This document shows positions 1 to 6,876 of a DNA stretch of 64,000 nt, in pieces. The stretch comes from Actinomycetota bacterium. Its GTDB lineage: Bacteria > Actinomycetota > Nitriliruptoria > Nitriliruptorales > JAHWKO01. The stretch's first letter is position 1. Each line of letters begins with the position of its first letter. The notes under the pieces were generated by a model. It did not search any database and was not told where the DNA came from. It saw only the letters and a program-made list of their open reading frames with translations. Both the position numbers and the translations under genes were made by a program. The stretch spans positions 1 to 64,000 of the forward strand of contig JAHWKW010000017.1 in NCBI GenBank assembly GCA_019347675.1, given 5' to 3'.

Positions 1-1
1 C

Positions 2-61
2 AACAACATCGTCGACGAATCCTCGGCCGCGACCGCCGTGGCCGAGACCACCACAGACTGA
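2..61 (+). CDS. C-terminal end of an upstream gene (partial)
   Basis: Only the last 19 codons are inside the window. They read as an open frame rich in Ala, Thr and Glu that ends in TGA at 59-61. The stop overlaps the ATG of the next gene (TGATG), which suggests translational coupling and argues that this is the true end of a real upstream gene. Nothing in the fragment identifies a function. Confidence 0.4.
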   Translation, partial: NNIVDESSAATAVAETTTD

Positions 62-309
62 TGCCCTGCCACCCCCACGTCGACAGCGACACCTACGACG
101 CGCTCAACCTCGCGCTATGCACCCTCGCCGACCGGCGCTGCGCACTGCACTGGGGCGACCCCGCCGAACACATCGCCCTACTTGCCAGCCTCATCCTCGA
201 AGCCAACTCCCAGCTCACCCTCAAGATCCAGCAAGCCCTCGACCATGGCTACAACTGGAACCAGATCCGAGACCGCCTCGGAACCCCCGACCCCCACGGT
301 CGACGCTGA
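61..309 (+). CDS. Small hypothetical protein with HTH-like C-terminus
   Basis: An 82-residue protein of unknown function. Its ATG overlaps the preceding stop codon. The middle is predicted helical. The C-terminus contains GYNWNQIRDRLGTPDP, which resembles the start of a helix-turn-helix such as those in small actinobacterial DNA-binding proteins (W-x-x-I-x-x-x-L-G-T). The protein ends where the recognition helix would begin, so the motif is either partial or truncated. Neighbours are a possible nuclease downstream and a coupled gene upstream, so a small regulator of a defence or mobile locus is conceivable, but this is inference. Confidence 0.45.
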   Translation: MPCHPHVDSDTYDALNLALCTLADRRCALHWGDPAEHIALLASLILEANSQLTLKIQQALDHGYNWNQIRDRLGTPDPHGRR

Positions 310-482
310 CCAACGCCACCCCCTACAGCTACCCACGTCCCCCCAGTCCCACCAACCATGACGCCGCCGGTCCCACCACAGACGTCGCGCAACACCCGCA
401 CTACTTCGCGATGTCGGTGGAGCGCGTGCGCGAAGCCATCAACTCCTCGGCGCAGACCGTCGTCCACCGGACCGCGTAGCGA

Positions 483-1199
483 ATGTCCACTCCCCCCGAG
501 CCGACTGGGCTGCAAGGCGTCGATGACCTCACAGCCCTAGAACGACCCACGATCGAGGACTACTGCAAGGCGTCGGCCGCGTACATCCGGAGCGCCACAC
601 AGCTCGGCGGCAAGAAGGGCAAGGCCGCGCAGATCCGGCTCTCGAACGCGCTCGCGGAGGTAACCCTCGCGGACCTCCGAGAGCAGGGTCTGGGACTGGA
701 GGCCGCGATAGCAGGGGAGCGCCAGGTTGGGGGTGGTCTGCGTCGCGTCAAGGCGGATGTCTCAGAGATCTCGGATACGCACGGCTTGACGCTGGCCGTC
801 GAGATCAAGCCTGTGCATCTCGCCGTGGGCCGTGCGATCTGGAACCGATTCGGTGACGTGCGGACCTTCGCCGTCAACATCCACCTGAAGTTTCCTTTCG
901 CCGTCGTCGGAGGAATCCTGACTTTACCCACGACTGAACGGGTGAGATCGGGTGACGACACTGACTGGAAGTCGACGACTCACCTTGTGTCTCGGGCGGT
1001 CTCACGATTCACGCGAGCTGGTGGCCGTAAGACCGAAGGCGACGCTCCACATCTCCTCGAAGGCATCGCCGTTGTCGCATTCGACCGACAGACTGGTGAA
1101 CGAGAGCCTGATCTGCCTCCAGTTGGGAGCGGTCTTCGTTGGATCGAATTCATCGAGCGCGTAGCCGATGCATACGACGCTCGCTTTGGTGAAGTCTGA
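483..1199 (+). CDS. Putative PD-(D/E)xK-type nuclease (restriction-like)
   Basis: A 238-residue soluble protein. Residues 91-110 read ADVSEISDTHGLTLAVEIKP: acidic residues followed about ten residues later by a hydrophobic strand and E-I-K (Glu107, Lys109). That layout matches the PD-(D/E)xK core, in which the Asp and the E-x-K chelate the metal. The next 40 residues look like an amphipathic helix and two strands, as expected for the fold. The N-terminal 60 residues are helical and basic. No methyltransferase is visible, although the genes upstream are cut by the window edge. A solitary restriction-like nuclease is the best reading; no family was firmly recognised. Confidence 0.4.
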   Translation: MSTPPEPTGLQGVDDLTALERPTIEDYCKASAAYIRSATQLGGKKGKAAQIRLSNALAEVTLADLREQGLGLEAAIAGERQVGGGLRRVKADVSEISDTHGLTLAVEIKPVHLAVGRAIWNRFGDVRTFAVNIHLKFPFAVVGGILTLPTTERVRSGDDTDWKSTTHLVSRAVSRFTRAGGRKTEGDAPHLLEGIAVVAFDRQTGEREPDLPPVGSGLRWIEFIERVADAYDARFGEV

Positions 1200-1496
1200 C
1201 CCTTCGATGGCACACAGACCTGAGGTCGAGGCCCGTTCGGCCCTTCCTGGACACGATTCCTGGTCCGTGCTGGCCAGAGGAGGGCATCCGCGTCGCGGAC
1301 CAATCCACACAAGCGGACGCGTGCTCCAAGGCCCAAAGCTAGACGCGACCCGTTCGCTTGTGTGCCATTCTTGACACCAGGGTCGGTTAGCGTCCACGGA
1401 CGTGGTGTAGCTGGGGGTCGGGGCGGGACCATAGTCGTTCTGATCCACAACTTCAGTGTCGTTGGAGGCCGAGCGCAACGGAACAGAGGGAATCTC

Positions 1497-1667
1497 ATGG
1501 CGGAACAGCTCGACACGAGCAAGGGCTGGTGCTGTGACGGCCGCACCTGGACGGAGCATGCCCACGATAGCGGCGAGTGCTGCCAACCGGAGGGTAAGGA
1601 CATCGAGGATCTTCCCCCGGAGGGCGAGCGGTTGGCCCGCGAGCGCGTAGCGGAGACAGGGTCCTGA
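1497..1667 (+). CDS. Small cysteine-rich hypothetical protein
   Basis: A 56-residue protein starting at ATG 1497, after a short purine-rich stretch (aacagaggga). It has two CC pairs (GWCCDG near residue 13 and GECCQP near residue 29) in a Trp/His/Asp-rich setting. Four cysteines in two close pairs could bind one metal ion. The C-terminal half is acidic and charged. It has no recognisable family and stands alone between a nuclease-like gene and a broken Rieske gene, so it could be a fragment. Confidence 0.35.
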   Translation: MAEQLDTSKGWCCDGRTWTEHAHDSGECCQPEGKDIEDLPPEGERLARERVAETGS

Positions 1668-1704
1668 TTCGGAGTCAGGCATCGACTGGGTGACTGGGAC
1701 CCCG

Positions 1705-2507
1705 TTAGCCGCGCTTCGCTGACCGGACGAGGATCTTTCCGTCTTCAACCCGAGCTTCGCAGGCGGGCTGAGAAACGGTTGCCGGTCAGTGGACCAGTCC
1801 GCCGTTATCGAGGCGGAAGGTACTGAGGTGCCACGGGCAGACCACGCACCCGCTTCGAATCTGCCCTTGTGGAGGGGGCCGCCGGCATGGCCGCAGCGGT
1901 CAGCGATGGCGTAGATGTGCTCGTCGCGACGGATGAGCAGCACCCGCACCTCGTCTGCGTGGGCGGTGACCGGCTCGTCCTCGGGCAGGTCGACGTGGTC
2001 GGGCACTGGCGTCCATCCCCAAACCTCCTCCTGCCAGGCGTTGCGGTTAACGTTGACGCCCTTGGCGAACGACAGGTGTCCGCCGAGGTAGCCGCCAACG
2101 CCGACCGCGACGGCTCCGACCAGGCTCCAGGCCAAGCCCTGGGTTCGCTGGCCCCGGCGGCGGGCCAGGAGCGACAGGCTGTAACAGGCGACGGCGGTGG
2201 CGTTGGCCGTAGCGTGCACGACACCGATGCGGCGCGGGGCACCTGGGTCGTCCGACCAGTCAGACAGGCCCGAGGCCGCGGTCGGTAGGGCGGCGAGCAG
2301 GCCCAGGCGGATGAGGCGCTCGGAGGCTTGATGGCCGTGGCGGCTACCCCCGGGATCGAGGACGACGGCGCTCGCCCACGCGCCGATCGACACGTCGGTG
2401 AGCATCGGGTGCAGCGGATGTCCCAACCAGGCGCCACTGAGGACGTCTTTGGTGTGCCGGTGGCGCACGGCCGCGCCACCTTCCTGCTCAGAGGCCTCGC
2501 CCCGCAT
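1705..2507 (-). pseudogene. Broken DUF2231 membrane protein fused to Rieske [2Fe-2S] domain
   Basis: The frame from ATG 2507 encodes a DUF2231 membrane domain (GHPLHPMLTD, several hydrophobic helices, GLSDWSDD) followed by a Rieske domain. Rieske motif 1 (DRCGHAGGPLHKG) is in the starting frame. Motif 2 (CVVCPWHLSTF) is in another frame because one base appears to be missing near 1849. A TGA at 1786-1788 then interrupts the last part, where VHGPATVSQPA would be expected. The natural end is the TAA at 1705-1707. Family members are membrane-anchored iron-sulfur proteins thought to transfer electrons. Two lesions within about 70 bases indicate a recent pseudogene, or assembly errors. An alternative start lies at 2537. 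Confidence 0.75.
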
Positions 2508-2537
2508 CGAGCGTCTCCATACCTCCCAACCGCTCAA

Positions 2538-2959
2538 CCAGTTCGTACAGCGTCATTCCTTTCCAACCATCAACCGCGATCATCCTTCCCGACCCTGCTG
2601 TGCGGCCGTCGTGGCCTCATCGAACTCGTGGTCGTCTCTCGCCCTCAACTCATCCATTCGGGGCCGGGTGAGTGTCCCGCGAAGGCTAGACACGGAGCGG
2701 ACCTGCGTTTCAACGGCGGACTTCGACGCCTACTGACCAACCACATCCCAAGGAGAGGGCAGCGTGTTCACCAGTCACGCTCCGAGCACAACGTGATCCC
2801 GCACGCTGCATGAGTTCCTTTACGAGAGCCGTACCCGAATGATTTCGACCACCCGGCCGTCGTTTCCGCCGTCCGTGAACTCGGCTCCGGTCTCAAGCCG
2901 GTCATCGCCCGCGAGCGGGGCGCAACCGTACGCGTATGGGCAGTGCAGTGCGGCAGAGG
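2538..2959. other. Intergenic stretch without a supported gene
   Basis: About 420 bases between the broken Rieske gene and a secreted-protein gene. Reading 2820-2950 on the plus strand gives a protein-like stretch without a stop (DFDHPAVVSAVRELGSG and following), but it has no start codon and no family I recognise. It may be the decayed end of a lost gene. Nothing else is evident apart from the terminator hairpin at its right edge. Confidence 0.3.
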
Positions 2960-2984
2960 GAGGGGCCTCCCGACGAGGCCCCTC
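2960..2984 (-). terminator. Intrinsic terminator-like hairpin
   Basis: AGGGGCCTC (2961-2969) pairs with GAGGCCCCT (2975-2983) around the loop CCGAC, with one further G-C pair outside. It lies 27 bases past the stop of the minus-strand LVIVD/PA gene. The following tract on that strand is CT-rich rather than a clean T run, so it is a moderate terminator. Confidence 0.6.
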
Positions 2985-3010
2985 TAGTTGTCGTCAGCAG
3001 TGATTTGTCG

Positions 3011-5056
3011 TCAGCGTCTGTCGGGGCTGAGGTTGCCGGAGCCGCGGTTGCCGCCGGCTTTGGGGTTGGTGGATCCGGCGCCGAGGAGCTTGAGGATGTA
3101 GAGCCCGCCGTTGCGGTCCGACGCATAGATCCACGGGCGGTTGTCCTCCTTGAAGATGCCCCAGACGTCCTGGATGCCAGCGTTCTGCTCTTCGAACGCG
3201 TCGCCGGTCGGGTTGTAGCGAGCGATTTCGACGGGGTTGTAGGGATCGGTGACGTCGGCGACGAGGACGCCGTTGGCGTACCAGGAGAAGTAGGCGAGGG
3301 TTCGGTTGCCCTGGTTCTCGACGATCACGTTGTGGCTGGAGTAGACGCCGCGCGGGTCGCAGGAGGCGTCGAGCGGGTTGGCACTGCAGACGGTGTTGAA
3401 GGTGCTCGCCAGGACCGGGTCGGCCGGGTCGCTGTAGTCCCAGATGCGGAATCCGCTCCAGCCGTCCGGCACGGCCTCGCCGCGCACGGGCTCGCCGCGC
3501 ATGCCGATGTCCAATTCGTCGGCGCTTTCGACGCCGAAGATGGCCAGGCCAGTGGAGTGGGCCACGAAGATCGTGGGCAGCTCGCGTGGTTCGCCGCCGG
3601 GCGTCAAGACCGACTCGTCGCCGGGTGCGTTGAAGATGATGACTGCCTGGTACCCGCCGGCGTCCTGGATGTTTTGCACCTTCTCGTCGAACCGGCACGC
3701 GCCCCGCATGGCCACGGCGATGTCGTCACCGCCACCAGGGGGCACCCGTTCGCTGGCGTCGCAGGCCAACCCCACGAACACGGCGTCGCCTTCGAACGCG
3801 CGCTCGGGCAGGTCCGCGATCAAGGGCGTGAAGGCCGCCTCGGCGGCGTCGAAGATGCCGACCAAGCCCTCGGCGATGAACAGCCGGAGTTTGAAGGGCG
3901 CGAAGTCTTCCTCACCCTCGACGACGACGCGACCGTTGCCGCTCGGCCACACCGAGTGGCTGTTGACCTCGCCATCCTCACTCGTCGGGTCGATGGCCAC
4001 CGATACCACCTGCGGGTTGGCCAGGTCGGTCAGGTCAAGACGCACCAAGCCGGCGTCCCAGTTGGCGAGGTAGGCGAGCATGCCGTCGTCGGACACCCAG
4101 AAGTCGTGCAGGAATCGGTTCTGCGACGCGCCGAAGCCTGCAGCCAGCCAGGTCTGCCACACCTCGAGGATCAGATCAACATCCTCGGTCGTCGCCCAGT
4201 CCACCGACGGGTCGAACAGCTCCTCGGCTCCCCATATGGTGACGAGCTGAGGGTTGACCGGGTCGGTGATGTCGAAGATCTGGAAGTTGGCCAGCAAGCC
4301 CTCGACCTGGACCGCCACGAAGTCGCGTCCGCCCCGGCGGAACAGGTAGAGGTTGTGGACACCGACGTCGTCGGTGCCCAACAGCTCCACCACGGTCGGG
4401 TTGACGTCACCGGTCGTCACATGAGCAAGATGCACCGGATTCCGCGGGTCGCTGACGTCGTAGATCTCAAAGCCGCCGGGGCCGCCAGCGCAGGGCTCGT
4501 TTGAGTGCACCAGGATGTCGCTGCCGCGCATCGACTCGACTTTGACGTCGTTGATGCGGCTTCCCTCCACGGAGGGGATGGTGCCGATGTAGGCCGGCCG
4601 GTGGCGATTGTGCACGTCGAAGATTGGGATCCCCGGCTCCGCGACGTTCTGAGCGAGAACGACCTCGCCGACGCCCGGCACGTAGCCCTCGCCGGTTCCG
4701 CACGGCTCGTTGAACGTTCCCAGGTACGCGAAGCGGTCGTGAACCCACAGGTCGGTGGTGGCGTTCGGCACCAGCCGCTCGCCGCGGCCAACCAACTCCA
4801 GGTTCTTCACCCGTCCCCGGCGAGCGGACGGGCCGGTCGAGACGACGTTGTCCTGCTCTTCGTCCTGCTGCTGCAGGGCCGCGTCGGGGTCGCGCGGGAA
4901 AGATGTTTCCAGCTGATGGTCGAGATCGTGATCGTGTGCTGGGTCACCGGTGGCGTCGGGGTGCGCGACTGCCGCACCCGGCATCAGGACAACCAGCGCC
5001 AACACGGCGGCGAACAAGGCGGACCTTCTCGCCTTAGACACCAGAGCTGTCGACAT
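3011..5056 (-). CDS. Secreted LVIVD-repeat / PA-domain protein
   Basis: A 681-residue exported protein. Residues 1-31 form a signal peptide (basic start, long hydrophobic core, AVAHP cleavage region). Much of the rest consists of LVIVD-type beta-propeller repeats recognisable by recurring IFDVHN.., IYDVSDPRNPVHLA, IFDITDPVNPQLV, VADVTDPYNPVEIA. A protease-associated (PA) domain is inserted near residues 430-520 (CDASERVPPGG, IAVAMRGACRFDEKV, GYQAVIIFN). The family is extracellular, and PA domains usually bind peptides or substrates. No catalytic triad is visible, so the protein is probably a binding or surface protein. The start is set by AGGAGG just upstream of the ATG. It is a single-gene unit with a terminator downstream. 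Confidence 0.85.
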   Translation of the reverse strand: MSTALVSKARRSALFAAVLALVVLMPGAAVAHPDATGDPAHDHDLDHQLETSFPRDPDAALQQQDEEQDNVVSTGPSARRGRVKNLELVGRGERLVPNATTDLWVHDRFAYLGTFNEPCGTGEGYVPGVGEVVLAQNVAEPGIPIFDVHNRHRPAYIGTIPSVEGSRINDVKVESMRGSDILVHSNEPCAGGPGGFEIYDVSDPRNPVHLAHVTTGDVNPTVVELLGTDDVGVHNLYLFRRGGRDFVAVQVEGLLANFQIFDITDPVNPQLVTIWGAEELFDPSVDWATTEDVDLILEVWQTWLAAGFGASQNRFLHDFWVSDDGMLAYLANWDAGLVRLDLTDLANPQVVSVAIDPTSEDGEVNSHSVWPSGNGRVVVEGEEDFAPFKLRLFIAEGLVGIFDAAEAAFTPLIADLPERAFEGDAVFVGLACDASERVPPGGGDDIAVAMRGACRFDEKVQNIQDAGGYQAVIIFNAPGDESVLTPGGEPRELPTIFVAHSTGLAIFGVESADELDIGMRGEPVRGEAVPDGWSGFRIWDYSDPADPVLASTFNTVCSANPLDASCDPRGVYSSHNVIVENQGNRTLAYFSWYANGVLVADVTDPYNPVEIARYNPTGDAFEEQNAGIQDVWGIFKEDNRPWIYASDRNGGLYILKLLGAGSTNPKAGGNRGSGNLSPDRR

Positions 5057-5353
5057 ACGGCCTCCTACTCGCTTCTCATGGCCCCCCCCGTGTTGGGAAG
5101 CAACACGCGACCCGGGTTGGCCAGCCGGATCGAGAAGGTAACTCCACGCGCTTTGAGTGTCTATAGCCGATCCGCGTTGGTTCGGGCGTTTTCTCCCAAG
5201 GCGTTTGAGCGCCGCGGCTCACGTGGGACCCCGAGACGCCCCGAAGAGCGCCTCGTACCGCCGAGGGGTTGCTCACCGACCGGTTACCGGTGAGCCCGCT
5301 GTCGAGGGACCGCCCTCGACTCCTGCCGCGCAGCGGAGTGCGTGCGGATAAGT
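5057..5353. other. Intergenic, no gene seen
   Basis: About 300 bases upstream of the secreted-protein gene. It must hold that gene's promoter, but I cannot assign -35/-10 boxes with confidence. A short inverted repeat (CTCACC near 5272, GGTGAG near 5289, around the palindrome ACCGGT) is present. No convincing reading frame exists on either strand. Confidence 0.4.
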
Positions 5354-5700
5354 GGCTCTTCTGACGTTTCCGTGGGTTGAAGTCACAGGGTTGTGAGTAG
5401 AACCGCCGTCTCCTGCCGACGTTGCCGGCTGCTTCCGGCTGATCACGTGGAAGGAGACCCTCGGGATATGGCGGCGGTTTCTGGGGTTGGGCGAGCGCAC
5501 CACACTCGAGCGGGTGGACTTCGACGAGGACGACGATGTGGTGGTCGCCCAGGTGCGACCAAAGTCGCACGTGGAAGCGGCGCTGCGGGAGGTGTTGGCG
5601 CCGGTCACCGGGCTACGACGGCGGTGAGGGTCGGCGTCCCTGTGCGCCGACCCGTTTCACGTCGTCGCTCGGGCCACCGATGCGCTCGAAATCCCTTGAG
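5354..5700 (+). mobile_element. Decayed ISL3-family insertion sequence remnant
   Basis: The left end GGCTCTTCTGACGTTTCC at 5354 resembles the terminal inverted repeat of ISL3-family elements. Downstream, the start of an ISL3 transposase can be read in pieces. WRRFLGLGERTTLERVDFDE is followed by VVVAQVRPKS in one frame; after a frameshift near 5570 comes the zinc-binding part CGRCWRRSPGYDGGEGRR; after an apparent internal deletion come CADPFHVVARATDALE and a stop near 5698. The last piece corresponds to the DPFHV motif of the catalytic core. No right end is visible. The element is inactive and was assigned only from motif memory. Confidence 0.65.
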
Positions 5701-5902
5701 GGCGACCGCGTGGAGGACGAGACCAGCGAAGCCGGCGACCGCAGTGAACGAGGTGACGACGGTGACGGCGGTGGTGAGGCGGCGTGACGGCGGCTCCGGC
5801 GGCACAGGCCCCGACGGCCCTCGGATGTGACCGGGACGTGACCGGCACTCAGGTGGGCCGCCCGAAGGCCTTCCCTCGCACCCCGTATGACCTGTGGAAA
5901 CG

Positions 5903-5979
5903 TGGTGGACCCGATCGGATTCGAACCGACGACTTCCTGCTTGCAAAGCAGGCGCTCTGCCAAGCTGAGCTACGGGCCC
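5903..5979 (-). tRNA. tRNA-Ala(TGC)
   Basis: The reverse strand folds as a cloverleaf. The acceptor GGGCCCG pairs with CGGGTCC, the D arm is present, the anticodon stem-loop is CCTGC-TTTGCAA-GCAGG with anticodon TGC, and the T arm carries GGTTCGAATCC. The 3' CCA is encoded (TGG at 5903-5905 on the plus strand). The anticodon reads Ala GCN codons. It stands alone between the IS remnant and a lipoprotein gene. Confidence 0.97.
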
Positions 5980-6184
5980 GCGACGGTCTGGTGACCGGGA
6001 TCACGGCCGGTCACGGATGGTATCGGAGCATCCACGCCCCATCCCGATCCGACGGCTGGCGGTCCCACGGTGGATCGGAGACACCACGGGCGAGGTCCGC
6101 GACGGGTCCACACCGGCGGGGAAGCGCTTAGGGACCTGGACCCACCGCCTAAGCTGCTCGGCCCACGAACGATCAGGCAAGCCG

Positions 6185-6655
6185 ATGTGTCACCGCAAGG
6201 GCCTCGCGGCCGCCATCGTGATGCTCATCGTGGCGGCCGCCTGCGGGACCGGCGGCGACCAGGCGGGCGAAGTCCGACCGCAGCCGACGGTGACCGTGAC
6301 GGTGACCGCCTCACCCGACGCCGACGGTCCCTGCGCCGACCCGCCGTCCGGCACTGATCTCATCTTCGTGGGGCAGCCCTCACCTGGCGAGCGGGTCACC
6401 AGCCCGTTCACCGTCGACGGGTGCAGCTCCACGTTCGAAGCCAACGTCGTGTGGGAGCTGCTCGACGCTGACGGGGGGACGCTGGCGGACGGGTCCACGA
6501 TGGGCGGCACGATGGGGCAGCCGGAGCGGTTCTCCTTCGATGTGGAGTTCGACGTCACCGGCGAGGAGATCGGAACCCTGCGCGTGTACGAGTCGTCCGC
6601 GGAGGACGGCTCCGAGCTCCACGTGAACTCGCTGCCGCTGGTTCTCCAGCCCTGA
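6185..6655 (+). CDS. Lipoprotein with Gmad2-type immunoglobulin-like domain
   Basis: A 156-residue predicted lipoprotein. Residues 1-21 form a signal peptide ending in a lipobox (IVAAAC), so the mature protein would be lipid-anchored at the outer face of the membrane. A Thr/Val-rich linker (TVTVTVTASPDADG) follows, then a beta-rich domain beginning LIFVGQPSPGERVTSPFTVDG and ending near RVYESSAEDGS. This matches the Gmad2 immunoglobulin-like domain found in spore-germination and other exported proteins. The ATG at 6185 gives the natural signal peptide; upstream in-frame codons do not. The ligand or partner is unknown. The terminator at 6788-6819 may end its transcript. Confidence 0.75.
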   Translation: MCHRKGLAAAIVMLIVAAACGTGGDQAGEVRPQPTVTVTVTASPDADGPCADPPSGTDLIFVGQPSPGERVTSPFTVDGCSSTFEANVVWELLDADGGTLADGSTMGGTMGQPERFSFDVEFDVTGEEIGTLRVYESSAEDGSELHVNSLPLVLQP

Positions 6656-6787
6656 CGCTGCGCTGCCGCTGCGCCCGTTCCTTGCCGTGCGCGGACGAAA
6701 CGGTCCTCGCCATCGCGGTGGAACCGGGGCGCGTCCGGCCGGCAAGGTGATCGACGCGGGCGGACGCACGGCGCGGCGGTGAGGGCA

Positions 6788-6819
6788 GAGGCCGGGCCCC
6801 GCGACGGGGGCCCGGCCTC
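6788..6819. terminator. Bidirectional intrinsic terminator
   Basis: A 13-bp perfect stem: GAGGCCGGGCCCC (6788-6800) and GGGGCCCGGCCTC (6807-6819), loop GCGACG. It sits between the convergent lipoprotein and SOD-fusion genes and could serve both strands. There is no strong T tract on either side. Confidence 0.7.
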
Positions 6820-6876
6820 GTGGGGCGGTTCAGCCGCGGTCGGCCACGCTGCCGTCAGGCAGCCGTGCGCCGGTCG

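Noticed and set aside
2820-2960. Open plus-strand stretch reading DFDHPAVVSAVRELGSG...
   Set aside because: It looks protein-like but has no start codon or recognisable family and ends soon after; kept only as a note on a possible relic.
2936-4504. Long plus-strand open frame of 522 codons
   Set aside because: It is antisense to the LVIVD/PA gene, has Gly/Val/Asp-biased composition typical of opposite-strand frames in GC-rich DNA, and has no family motifs.
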